A stretch of 64,000 nt of DNA from SIG565 sp045613385. Its GTDB lineage: Bacteria > Bacillota > Clostridia > Oscillospirales > Acutalibacteraceae. Each line of letters starts with the position of its first letter. Positions within the stretch are counted from its first letter, which is position 1. Below the pieces are notes generated by a model. The model saw only the letters and a list, made by a program, of their open reading frames with translations, was not told the DNA's origin and did not search any database. Shown here piece after piece: positions 41,116 to 47,436 of the stretch. The stretch lies in NCBI GenBank assembly GCA_045613385.1, contig JAZLAW010000019.1, positions 1 to 64,000 on the forward strand, written 5' to 3'. Both the position numbers and the translations under genes were made by a program.

Positions 41116-42249
41116 TTATTCCATAACAATAGCAATCTTAACGCCTGTGAGAGAAATGTTCTTTTCCATAGCGTCAACATACTGTTCTAACGGATAGTGA
41201 TGTGTTACGAGCTTTTCTACCGGGATAGACATTGCCTTAGCATTCTTTAAGAAGCCAAGAGTTTCAATGTATTCGTTAGCGCTGTATACCCAAGAACCAA
41301 CAAGGGTGATTTCCTTATTGCAAAGGTCGAAGTGGGGGTTCATTGTGCATTCACCGGCATTTACGAAGAAGCCCATTTCACAGTAGCCGCCGCCACGACG
41401 AACATACTTGTAAGCGTCAGCAGCTGCCTGCGGAACGCCTGTGCACTGGAATACAAAGTCAGCGCCGAAGCCGTGTGTTAATTCCTGAACTTTAGCAACT
41501 CTCTCCTCGATAGTTTTGAGTTCTCTGAAGTTGATAACAGAAGTAGCACCCATTTCTTTAGCGAGTTCGAGACGGGTATCAACACCGTCAACTGCGATGA
41601 TGTTTACAACACCTGCAGCTTTAAGAACTGCAATCTGCATAAGACCGATAGGTCCGCAACCCTGTACTAAAACGGTAGAGCCGAAGTTAATAAGGTTTGT
41701 AGATTTTGCACGGTTCCAAGCGTGTACGCAAACACAAGCGGGTTCGATAAGCATTCTTTCATCAACCGACATACCGTTTACAACGAAGATAGAAGAGTTC
41801 TTACGAACTAAAATGTGTTCTGCAAACCAACCGTTGTTGTGGTGTTCTGCATCGTCTTCGATAAGACCGTAAACGCCAAGACCTGCGCAAAGGTTAGGAA
41901 GTTCGGGATAACGGCGGCAGTAATCACATTCGCCGCAAAGAAGAACGGAAGTTACAACCTTATCGCCAACCTTAATCGGGTCACCCTTTGTATCAACAGT
42001 AACGCCTTCGCCGATAGCTACAACTTCGCCTGTACCTTCGTGGCCGAGAACGATTTCTTTGTAACCAAACGGATTATAACGGTATTCGTGAACGTCGGTA
42101 CCACAGATACCGCAGCCTTCAACCTTAACAAGTATTTCACCGGGGCCGGGAGTAGGGATTTCAATGTCTCTTAATTCAACGATTGCTTCGCCTTCAACGC
42201 CGTCAACGATTTTCGGTTTTACAAGATATGCTACTTTTGATGTTGCCAT
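41116..42249 (-). CDS. Zinc-dependent medium-chain alcohol/polyol dehydrogenase
   Basis: A 377-residue NAD(P)-dependent dehydrogenase of the sorbitol/threonine/butanediol dehydrogenase group. The catalytic zinc site is GCGICGTDVHEY with VLGHEGTGEV; the structural zinc site is CGECDYCRRYPELPNLC. The cofactor Rossmann motif is VLVQGCGPIGLMQIAVL, followed by VDGVDTRLELAKEMGA. The substrate is a secondary alcohol or polyol that I cannot specify. Codon choice is smooth and looks biased as in highly expressed genes. It has a full-consensus promoter with nested palindromes, so it is probably strong but regulated. Confidence 0.92.
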   Translation of the reverse strand: MATSKVAYLVKPKIVDGVEGEAIVELRDIEIPTPGPGEILVKVEGCGICGTDVHEYRYNPFGYKEIVLGHEGTGEVVAIGEGVTVDTKGDPIKVGDKVVTSVLLCGECDYCRRYPELPNLCAGLGVYGLIEDDAEHHNNGWFAEHILVRKNSSIFVVNGMSVDERMLIEPACVCVHAWNRAKSTNLINFGSTVLVQGCGPIGLMQIAVLKAAGVVNIIAVDGVDTRLELAKEMGATSVINFRELKTIEERVAKVQELTHGFGADFVFQCTGVPQAAADAYKYVRRGGGYCEMGFFVNAGECTMNPHFDLCNKEITLVGSWVYSANEYIETLGFLKNAKAMSIPVEKLVTHHYPLEQYVDAMEKNISLTGVKIAIVME

Positions 42250-42272
42250 AATTATCTACTCCTTTATTATTT

Positions 42273-42297
42273 GGTATATTGGCCTAACGGCCATACC
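42273..42297 (-). promoter_or_regulatory. Palindrome at the transcription start of the dehydrogenase gene
   Basis: TGGCC-TAAC-GGCCA (42280-42293) is nested in GGTAT...ATACC (42273-42297). It begins within a few bases of the expected transcription start, so it may be an operator or a hairpin in the 5' leader. Confidence 0.5.
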
Positions 42298-42300
42298 TTA

Positions 42301-42330
42301 ATTATAGTAGATTGACAATTTTTTGTCAAT
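42301..42330 (-). promoter_or_regulatory. Full-consensus promoter with overlapping inverted repeat
   Basis: Minus-strand TTGACA (42324-42329), 17-base spacer, TATAAT (42301-42306). An inverted repeat ATTGACAA-TTTT-TTGTCAAT (42311-42330) covers the -35 box and half the spacer, and is a candidate repressor site. Confidence 0.85.
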
Positions 42331-42399
42331 CTAAAAATGAATTAATTTATCTACATTTATGAAAAAGCGACAGGGAGTATATCCTTGCCGCTTTTGCTT

Positions 42400-43032
42400 T
42401 TAAAATTTTCTGTGAGACAATAACCAGTCAAGTGTTGTCTGTACAAATGCATTGTTCCAGGAGTCGTGCGCAACGCCTTCTAAGAAATCGTATTTAAGAT
42501 ACGGGTTGGTTTCCTTTAATCTTTCAACCATTTCTTTGGTTTGATTAGGCGACACAGTACGGTCTTCTAAGCCGTGGAAAGCCCATATAGGCATGTTAAG
42601 GGTGTGTGCGTTCCAAGCCATACCACCGCCACAGCAGGGCAGTATTGCGGCAAATAAATCGGGGTAGGCCATCGCGGTGTACCAGGTGCCAAATCCACCC
42701 ATACTCAAGCCGCAAAGATAAATCCTTGACATATCGGCCGAAAACTTTTCACACATCAGGTCTATAAATCTTTTTATGCTTTCAATTTTTGCCACCCAAA
42801 ATGTATGGGTAGGGCATTGCGGCATTATTAAAATGCAATTCTTTAAATTATTATCGTTTACGATGTTGGCATAGCCAAGGCGCAAAACATATACGAGCTC
42901 TGACTCGCCGTTGCCACGCTCACCCGCGCCGTGCAACTGAAATATTATAGCAGGGTTAGCGCCTACATTATCGGGTATATATGCAATATAAGGAAAAATA
43001 TTTTCGTGAGTTTCTTGTTTTATTATTTTCAA
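42400..43032 (-). CDS. Alpha/beta-fold esterase (carboxylesterase/dienelactone hydrolase-like)
   Basis: A 210-residue hydrolase. The nucleophile elbow is LCGLSMGGFGTW; the acid lies in AFHGLEDRTVSP and the histidine in GVAHDSWNNAF. FQLHGAGERGNGESELV supplies the oxyanion-hole region. No signal peptide is visible, so it is cytoplasmic. The start is TTG at 43032, since GGAG lies 8 bases before it. Similar proteins release feruloyl or other acyl groups; the substrate is unknown. It is divergent from the SLC13-like permease gene. Confidence 0.9.
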   Translation of the reverse strand: MKIIKQETHENIFPYIAYIPDNVGANPAIIFQLHGAGERGNGESELVYVLRLGYANIVNDNNLKNCILIMPQCPTHTFWVAKIESIKRFIDLMCEKFSADMSRIYLCGLSMGGFGTWYTAMAYPDLFAAILPCCGGGMAWNAHTLNMPIWAFHGLEDRTVSPNQTKEMVERLKETNPYLKYDFLEGVAHDSWNNAFVQTTLDWLLSHRKF

Positions 43033-43112
43033 ATTAATCACTCCAAACTTTTATATCAGCATATACTTTATTTATGTATTTTTCAAGGTTGAGTTTTCGG
43101 TTGTTACTTTTA

Positions 43113-43141
43113 TTGACATATTTTGGCGTTTATTATATAAT
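43113..43141 (+). promoter_or_regulatory. Full-consensus promoter of the SLC13-like permease gene
   Basis: TTGACA (43113-43118), 17-base spacer, TATAAT (43136-43141). It lies inside a longer open frame, which argues that translation starts downstream of it. Confidence 0.85.
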
Positions 43142-43175
43142 GTCTTGGTTGCAAATAGAAAAAAGGGGTGAAAAG

Positions 43176-44279
43176 GTGGAAATAGTAAGATTTATAAAGA
43201 AAAATATCGTTTTTTGTATATCTTTTTTGGTAGCTTTGGTAACGGCATTTTTTGTGCCGCCCGATAGAGAATATCTTACGTATTTTGACTGGAAAACCCT
43301 TTCTTGTCTGTTTTTAACCTTGGCGGTAGTGTGTGCACTCAGAAATATTAAGTTTTTTACTATTTTAGCTCGTAAATTAGTTCTTTTTGCGGGGAACCAG
43401 CGTTCTCTTTTTCTTTTGCTTATCACCATAACCTTTATAGGCTCTATGATTATTGCTAATGATATGGCACTTATAACCTTTTTACCACTCGGTTTTTTTG
43501 CGCTTACAGTAATAAAACAGGAAAAATATATGGCATATCTTTTTGTACTGCAAAATATATCGGCAAACTTAGGCGGTATGTTGACACCATTTGGTAATCC
43601 GCAAAACCTTTATTTATATTCGTATTTTAATATACCAACCGGTGAATTTTGCCTTATAATGTTACCCGCTTTTTTACTTGCAATTTCACTTTTGGCGCTC
43701 GCGTGTATACCGGTAAAACCTATAAAGTTTACTATTAAAGAAGAGTTCCCCGAAAAACTTAATAAGCCGAAAACAATACTTTATATAGCACTTTTCTTGC
43801 TTTCGGTATTTATTGTTTTCAGAATAATACCTTTTTGGCTTGGTCTTATAATTATTCCTATAATACTTATTTTTACCGACCGTGATTCACTGTTTATGGT
43901 CGACTATGCGCTACTGGGCACATTCTTCTTTTTCTTCATTTTTGCAGGTAATATGTCAAGAATCCCTGCAGTTAATACCGTTTTATCGGAACTACTTGCA
44001 AAGGATACACTGCTTGTATCAACGCTTTCTTGCCAGGTTATAAGTAATGTTCCGTCGGCTATATTGCTCTCCCGATTTACAACCGACTATCCCGCGCTGC
44101 TTTTGGGTGTTAATATAGGCGGAACGGGTACAATCATCGCATCACTGGCAAGTCTGATTACATTCAGCGAGTTTAAACTTAACTACCCCAAAGAGACTAA
44201 AAAATATTTAGCGCTATTCACAGTAGTCAACGCCGCATTTTTGATAATAATGCTTGTAGCGGCAAGGTTTTTAATATAA
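43176..44279 (+). CDS. SLC13/ArsB-type anion permease
   Basis: A 367-residue integral membrane protein with about ten helices, of the ion-transporter superfamily that includes SLC13 dicarboxylate carriers and ArsB. The two pseudo-symmetric re-entrant signatures are visible as NISANLGGMLTPFGNPQNLYLYSYF and QVISNVPSAILLSRFTTDYPALLLGVNIGGTGTIIASLASL. The GTG at 43176 is the start: AAAGGGGTG lies about 7 bases upstream, and the promoter rules out upstream starts. Substrate unknown; dicarboxylates or other anions are plausible. Confidence 0.88.
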   Translation: MEIVRFIKKNIVFCISFLVALVTAFFVPPDREYLTYFDWKTLSCLFLTLAVVCALRNIKFFTILARKLVLFAGNQRSLFLLLITITFIGSMIIANDMALITFLPLGFFALTVIKQEKYMAYLFVLQNISANLGGMLTPFGNPQNLYLYSYFNIPTGEFCLIMLPAFLLAISLLALACIPVKPIKFTIKEEFPEKLNKPKTILYIALFLLSVFIVFRIIPFWLGLIIIPIILIFTDRDSLFMVDYALLGTFFFFFIFAGNMSRIPAVNTVLSELLAKDTLLVSTLSCQVISNVPSAILLSRFTTDYPALLLGVNIGGTGTIIASLASLITFSEFKLNYPKETKKYLALFTVVNAAFLIIMLVAARFLI

Positions 44280-44333
44280 ATGCAGAAGCCGTCAGGGAAC
44301 GACATGCAGGTCGTTGCATACGATGTATTTGGA

Positions 44334-44391
44334 TAAGGAGATTTATATATTATGAAAGCCACTGGAATAGTTAGAAGAATCGATGCTGGTG
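44334..44391 (+). repeat. Upstream copy of a direct repeat flanking the barnase insert
   Basis: This stretch, from AGGAGATTTATATATTATG through the first codons MKATGIVRRID, closely matches 46307-46361 at the start of intact spoVT. The two copies lie about 1.97 kb apart and bracket the XRE regulator, the toxin and the barstar genes. Several base differences show that the duplication is not recent. Confidence 0.75.
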
Positions 44392-44510
44392 TTATAATAA
44401 CACCAAGAGTTATAAAGCCGCATAAATACTGGGGTTTTCGGGCGATTTTTATAGAAAAATTTTTGACAAAAGCGGCATATTTTGACCTATACATAAAAAA
44501 AGCGAGGTGA
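44352..44510 (+). pseudogene. Decayed 5' fragment of spoVT
   Basis: The first 11 codons (MKATGIVRRID) are identical in protein to those of the intact spoVT at 46322, and the next 11 (AGVIITPRVIK) keep the AbrB-fold pattern VVIPKEI with deletions. After that the frame runs on in unrelated sequence and stops in the next terminator. It retains a good AAGGAG ribosome-binding site. It is either the disrupted original gene start or the trace of a target duplication. Confidence 0.8.
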
Positions 44511-44526
44511 AATTCACCTCGCTTTT
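44498..44526. terminator. Terminator after the XRE regulator gene
   Basis: Thirteen-bp stem AAAAGCGAGGTGA / TCACCTCGCTTTT with a 3-base loop. T-runs allow function on either strand. Confidence 0.88.
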
Positions 44527-44529
44527 CGT

Positions 44530-45186
44530 TTAGTCTGAAACGATATCTTTTACGATCTCATCAAAATATTTGGATACGATATGCAAGCAAAACTCTTTCA
44601 TCATTTCCATATTTTCTTCTTTTCCGCCGTAGATTTTACCGGTAATGGGTGATTCCAATTGCACCATAAAATCTTGTAAGATCGCCATGGTATTGTTGCC
44701 GCTTGCAATATCTTTGTAACGCTTGATGTATTGCAGCAATATACCAAACCGTTCGTGTGCAATCAAGTCATTTAGTAACTTAAGGGTTGCTTTCCCCTGC
44801 GCCATATTATACGGAATGATCTCTTTCTCATAATCAAAGCCAATCGCTTCGTAATCCTTTTTCATATGGTCGGTATTGCCGGTTGCCAAGAGTTGTAATC
44901 CTGCAAAAAATTTCATCGTATCATCGGTAAGCCCAAGTTGATCGGCAGTTAGGTTGGAGTTTTTATCCTCACGAATATTGCTAAGTCCTACTAAATAATC
45001 GCAAGAAACGCCTAGATACTCTGCCATTTTTCCTGCAAGAGCAATATCAGGATTGCGTTTTCCTAAAATATAAAAATTGATGCTTTGCCGAGAACAATTT
45101 ACCGCTTCGGCAAATTCTCCTTGTGATATTCCTTTTTCAGAAAGCAGTTGTTCTAAGCGGTGTCCAAAAATTTGTTGCATTTCCAT
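44530..45186 (-). CDS. XRE family transcriptional regulator
   Basis: A 218-residue regulator. The N-terminal HTH_3 domain is FGHRLEQLLSEKGISQGEFAEAVNCSRQSINFYILGKRNPD, followed by LAGKMAEYLGVSCDYLVGLS. The remaining 140 residues are helical and unassigned. The start at 45186 is set by GGAGG 8 bases upstream. It is divergent from the toxin gene, and the intergenic region holds two overlapping promoters plus TTGTAGC/GCTACAA repeats. It therefore probably represses one or both, in the manner of a toxin-module or mobile-element regulator. Confidence 0.9.
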   Translation of the reverse strand: MEMQQIFGHRLEQLLSEKGISQGEFAEAVNCSRQSINFYILGKRNPDIALAGKMAEYLGVSCDYLVGLSNIREDKNSNLTADQLGLTDDTMKFFAGLQLLATGNTDHMKKDYEAIGFDYEKEIIPYNMAQGKATLKLLNDLIAHERFGILLQYIKRYKDIASGNNTMAILQDFMVQLESPITGKIYGGKEENMEMMKEFCLHIVSKYFDEIVKDIVSD

Positions 45187-45211
45187 ATTCGAAGCCTCCA
45201 AAAGTATATAT

Positions 45212-45240
45212 TTGTAGCAACTCAAGACAAAACGCTACAA
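45212..45240 (-). promoter_or_regulatory. Operator candidate TTGTAGC-N15-GCTACAA
   Basis: A perfect 7-base inverted repeat lies in the 5' leader of the XRE gene. Partial copies (GTAGCATA, TATAGCAAC) lie at the two promoters upstream, which suggests a shared binding site. Confidence 0.5.
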
Positions 45241-45245
45241 GGCTA

Positions 45246-45274
45246 TTGACAAATCAACAAAAGTAGCATATAAT
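45246..45274 (+). promoter_or_regulatory. Full-consensus promoter towards the toxin-barstar genes
   Basis: TTGACA (45246-45251), 17-base spacer, TATAAT (45269-45274). It overlaps the divergent promoter of the XRE regulator, so the two compete. Confidence 0.8.
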
Positions 45275-45276
45275 AT

Positions 45277-45305
45277 ATTATAGCAACGAAAGTATAGCTT
45301 GTCAA
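45277..45305 (-). promoter_or_regulatory. Full-consensus promoter of the XRE regulator
   Basis: Minus-strand TTGACA (45300-45305), 17-base spacer, TATAAT (45277-45282). Two bases separate its -10 from the -10 of the divergent promoter. Confidence 0.8.
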
Positions 45306-45378
45306 GTCTTTGGCGGCGGGAAGATTTGAACTGTACTTTTGTGCGGAACAATGATATAATACGAAAGGAGAAAACAAA

Positions 45379-45945
45379 TTGAGTTTAGAGTTAGCAATTG
45401 TTGTAGCGGCTATAAACGGAGATAGGTTATCACCTCAAATTACAACAAGTTCAAACTATAAGCATTGGGTTAGTGTTGAGGATTGGAAAAGGTGTATTGC
45501 GTGCGCAAATAACCACGGAAAGATTTGGTTGATTGCAGAGCAACCTTATCCGGAACCCCCGATACATCCGAATTGCCGTTGCGCGATTGAATTGATGCAA
45601 GCGATTACAGCAGGAACAGCAACTATTAATGGAGTAAACGGTGCGGATTGGATGTTAATGTTTAAAAAGTGTTTGCCCGATTACTATATATCGAAAGAGG
45701 ATGCCTTGAAAAACGGTTGGAAACCAAGTAAATGGCCGTCCAATTTCGTGCCTGGCAAAATGATAGCCGGTGGTGTTTATAAAAACAGAAACGAGCATTT
45801 GCCACAAGCTTCAGGAAGAATTTGGTATGAAGCGGATATTAATTATAAAAGCGGGAAAAGAAACACTCAAAGGATTCTTTGCTCAAATGATGGTTTGATG
45901 TTTGTTACATACGATCATTACGAAACTTTCTACGAAATTATATAA
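45379..45945 (+). CDS. MuF-like/barnase-family ribonuclease toxin
   Basis: A 188-residue protein. Residues 95-188 are barnase-like: KKCLPDYYISKEDALKNGW, then PGKMIAGGVYKNRNEHLP, then the active-site block IWYEADINYKSG (Glu151), KRNTQRIL (Arg161, Arg165) and TYDHYETF (His180). All catalytic positions of barnase have counterparts, so it should cut RNA. Residues 30-72 carry W-x5-W-K-R-C-x2-C...PIHPNCRC (Cys39, Cys42, His63, Cys66, Cys68), the metal motif of MuF-type phage head proteins. There is no signal peptide. The start is TTG with AAAGGAG 8 bases upstream. A barstar gene follows at once. Confidence 0.9.
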   Translation: MSLELAIVVAAINGDRLSPQITTSSNYKHWVSVEDWKRCIACANNHGKIWLIAEQPYPEPPIHPNCRCAIELMQAITAGTATINGVNGADWMLMFKKCLPDYYISKEDALKNGWKPSKWPSNFVPGKMIAGGVYKNRNEHLPQASGRIWYEADINYKSGKRNTQRILCSNDGLMFVTYDHYETFYEII

Positions 45946-45959
45946 GGAGGAAAATGCCT

Positions 45960-46247
45960 ATGAAAATAATTGAATTGGATTTGACGGGGTGCAAATACTT
46001 AGCCGAAGTCCACGAAAGAATACGTGTTGCATTTGGATTTTCTGAAGATTATGGTTGCAATTGGGATGCCTTTTGGGATTTTTTATGGAGTGAATGTGAT
46101 GCAGATCAAGTTGTGATAAGAGGAGAATATAGTTTGTCTAAAGATTTTGACAAGCCTCTTTCTAAAATGCATGAAGCGTTAGAAGATAATATTAAATTTC
46201 GCAAAGACAACAATTTGGAACCGTTTTCATACAGAATAATTAATTAA
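45960..46247 (+). CDS. Barstar family ribonuclease inhibitor
   Basis: A 95-residue immunity protein for the barnase-like toxin encoded 14 bases upstream. IIELDLTGCKYLAEVHERIRVAF and YGCNWDAFWDFLWSE match the barstar core; the acidic D-x-F-W-D-F segment corresponds to the helix that plugs the ribonuclease active site. AGGAGG lies 9 bases before the ATG at 45960; an ATG at 45954 is too close. The pair order, toxin first and inhibitor second, is as in known contact-dependent or secreted toxins. Confidence 0.95.
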   Translation: MKIIELDLTGCKYLAEVHERIRVAFGFSEDYGCNWDAFWDFLWSECDADQVVIRGEYSLSKDFDKPLSKMHEALEDNIKFRKDNNLEPFSYRIIN

Positions 46248-46261
46248 GAACTTAGCAGTAT

Positions 46262-46317
46262 AAAACTCCTTTGTTGACAGATAATAACAGTGTTATCAAA
46301 TCAACAAAGGAGTTTTT
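46262..46317 (+). terminator. Long hairpin closing the barstar unit and enclosing the spoVT ribosome-binding site
   Basis: AAAACTCCTTTGTTGA (46262-46277) pairs perfectly over 16 bases with 46301-46316; an inner GATAA/TTATC pair may extend it. It ends in a run of five T. The right arm contains AAGGAG (46307-46312), the ribosome-binding site of spoVT. It can therefore act as a terminator for upstream transcripts and would hide the site in any RNA that spans it. Confidence 0.8.
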
Positions 46318-46321
46318 ATAT

Positions 46322-46846
46322 ATGAAAGCAACTGGAATAGTTCGTAGAATCGACGATTTAGGTCGTGTGGTTATACCAAAAGAAATCAGAAGAACAATGC
46401 GAATCCGTGAGGGAGACCCGTTGGAAATCTATACCGATGCTAATGGGCTTGTTATATTTAAAAAATACTCGCCGATAGGCGAAATGTCGGCGTTTGCGGC
46501 ACAGTATTGCGAGGCGCTGTCCGGCGGTACGGTACTGGGGGTTGCTATTAGTGACTGCGACAAGTTCATTGCGGCGGCGGGTATGCCCAAAAAGGAAGCA
46601 ATCGGTACTGCGGTGATGCCGGAACTCGATTCACTTATCCGTGAGCGCAGAACGGTTACTTCGGGGTTGGATACAATAAAGGTTGCCGAACGCAATATGC
46701 TTGCTATGGCACCGATAATTTCGGCGGGGGATGTTATGGGATGCGTATCGCTTTTCAGCAGTGAAATGGCAGCGTCACCGAGCGAATCTGACATAAAACT
46801 CATATCGGTTGCGGCATCATTTTTGGGCAGACTTATGGAAGAATAA
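46322..46846 (+). CDS. spoVT: Stage V sporulation transcriptional regulator SpoVT
   Basis: A 174-residue regulator active in the forespore. The N-terminal AbrB-type swapped-hairpin domain (1-50) reads MKATGIVRRIDDLGRVVIPKEIRRTMRIREGDPLEIY in pattern; residues 55-174 form a GAF-like domain (ISDCDKFIAAAGM, LAMAPIISAGDVMGCVSLFS). Its ribosome-binding site lies within a hairpin that ends the upstream unit, and I see no consensus sigma-A promoter. A forespore sigma-G promoter may lie inside or upstream of the hairpin. It adjoins the accessory insert, which carries a decayed copy of its 5' end. Confidence 0.95.
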   Translation: MKATGIVRRIDDLGRVVIPKEIRRTMRIREGDPLEIYTDANGLVIFKKYSPIGEMSAFAAQYCEALSGGTVLGVAISDCDKFIAAAGMPKKEAIGTAVMPELDSLIRERRTVTSGLDTIKVAERNMLAMAPIISAGDVMGCVSLFSSEMAASPSESDIKLISVAASFLGRLMEE

Positions 46847-46853
46847 AAAGTAC

Positions 46854-46882
46854 TTGCATTTTTATTATATATATGGTATAAT
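46854..46882 (+). promoter_or_regulatory. Promoter of the rimP-nusA-infB operon
   Basis: TTGCAT (46854-46859), 17-base spacer, TATAAT (46877-46882). Confidence 0.75.
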
Positions 46883-46907
46883 CTTGACAGTATAAGAAGT
46901 AGGAAAG

Positions 46908-46937
46908 AAGAGTAGGGCGACCTGCTCTTTACTTTTT
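46908..46937 (+). promoter_or_regulatory. rimP leader hairpin (terminator-like)
   Basis: AAGAGTAGG, a GCGA tetraloop, CCTGCTCTT form a 9-bp stem with one G-U pair, followed by TACTTTTTG. It lies in the 5' leader, 20 bases before the rimP start. Terminator-like hairpins at this place are known from other Bacillota and probably let the operon be attenuated. Confidence 0.65.
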
Positions 46938-46957
46938 GTTTAGAAAGGATTGATATT

Positions 46958-47416
46958 TTGGCAGGCGTAGCAGATAAGGTTTTCACACTGATTAAGGACA
47001 CTGTGGAAAAAGAAAATGTTAATCTGTGGGATGTGCGTTTTGTAAAAGAAGGCGCATCGTATTACCTAAGGGTATTCATTGACAAACCCGAAGGTATAAA
47101 CATAGATGACTGCACAAACGTATCTCACGCGATTGACCCTGTAATAGATGCGGCCGACCCGATTGATAAATCGTATTATCTTGAGGTTTGTTCCCCGGGA
47201 CTTGAGCGAGAGATTACCCGCCCCGAACATTTTTTGTGGGCAAAAGGTAAGGAAGTCAAGGTAAAGCTTTATAAAGCGATTGATGGTAAAAAGGAAATTG
47301 TAGGCACTATTGCAGATTATGATGGTGGTTTAAAGTTAAATGTGGATGATGGCGGAATTTATCTTGAAAAAAAAGATTTTTCGGTTGTCAGACTTAACGA
47401 TTTATATAATAACTAA
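46958..47416 (+). CDS. rimP: Ribosome maturation factor RimP
   Basis: Assists 30S subunit maturation. The 152-residue protein has an N-terminal domain with VRFVKEGASYYLRVFIDKPEGINIDDC and the conserved YLEVCSPGLEREI, and an SH3-like C-terminal domain. The start is TTG with AAAGGA about 11 bases upstream. It is the first gene of a nine-gene operon dedicated to translation, transcription termination and cofactor synthesis. Confidence 0.96.
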   Translation: MAGVADKVFTLIKDTVEKENVNLWDVRFVKEGASYYLRVFIDKPEGINIDDCTNVSHAIDPVIDAADPIDKSYYLEVCSPGLEREITRPEHFLWAKGKEVKVKLYKAIDGKKEIVGTIADYDGGLKLNVDDGGIYLEKKDFSVVRLNDLYNN

Positions 47417-47436
47417 ACTTGGAGGTACAAGGGAAA

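Noticed and set aside
43074..43175. Longer N-terminus for the SLC13-like permease
   Set aside because: The upstream in-frame codons overlap a perfect promoter, and a good ribosome-binding site points to the GTG at 43176.
44352..44510. Independent small AbrB-like gene
   Set aside because: Only the first 22 codons resemble AbrB; the DNA-binding hairpin is incomplete and the rest is unrelated sequence.
46854..46937. Riboswitch before rimP
   Set aside because: The leader is only about 70 bases, with a single hairpin and no aptamer-like motif.
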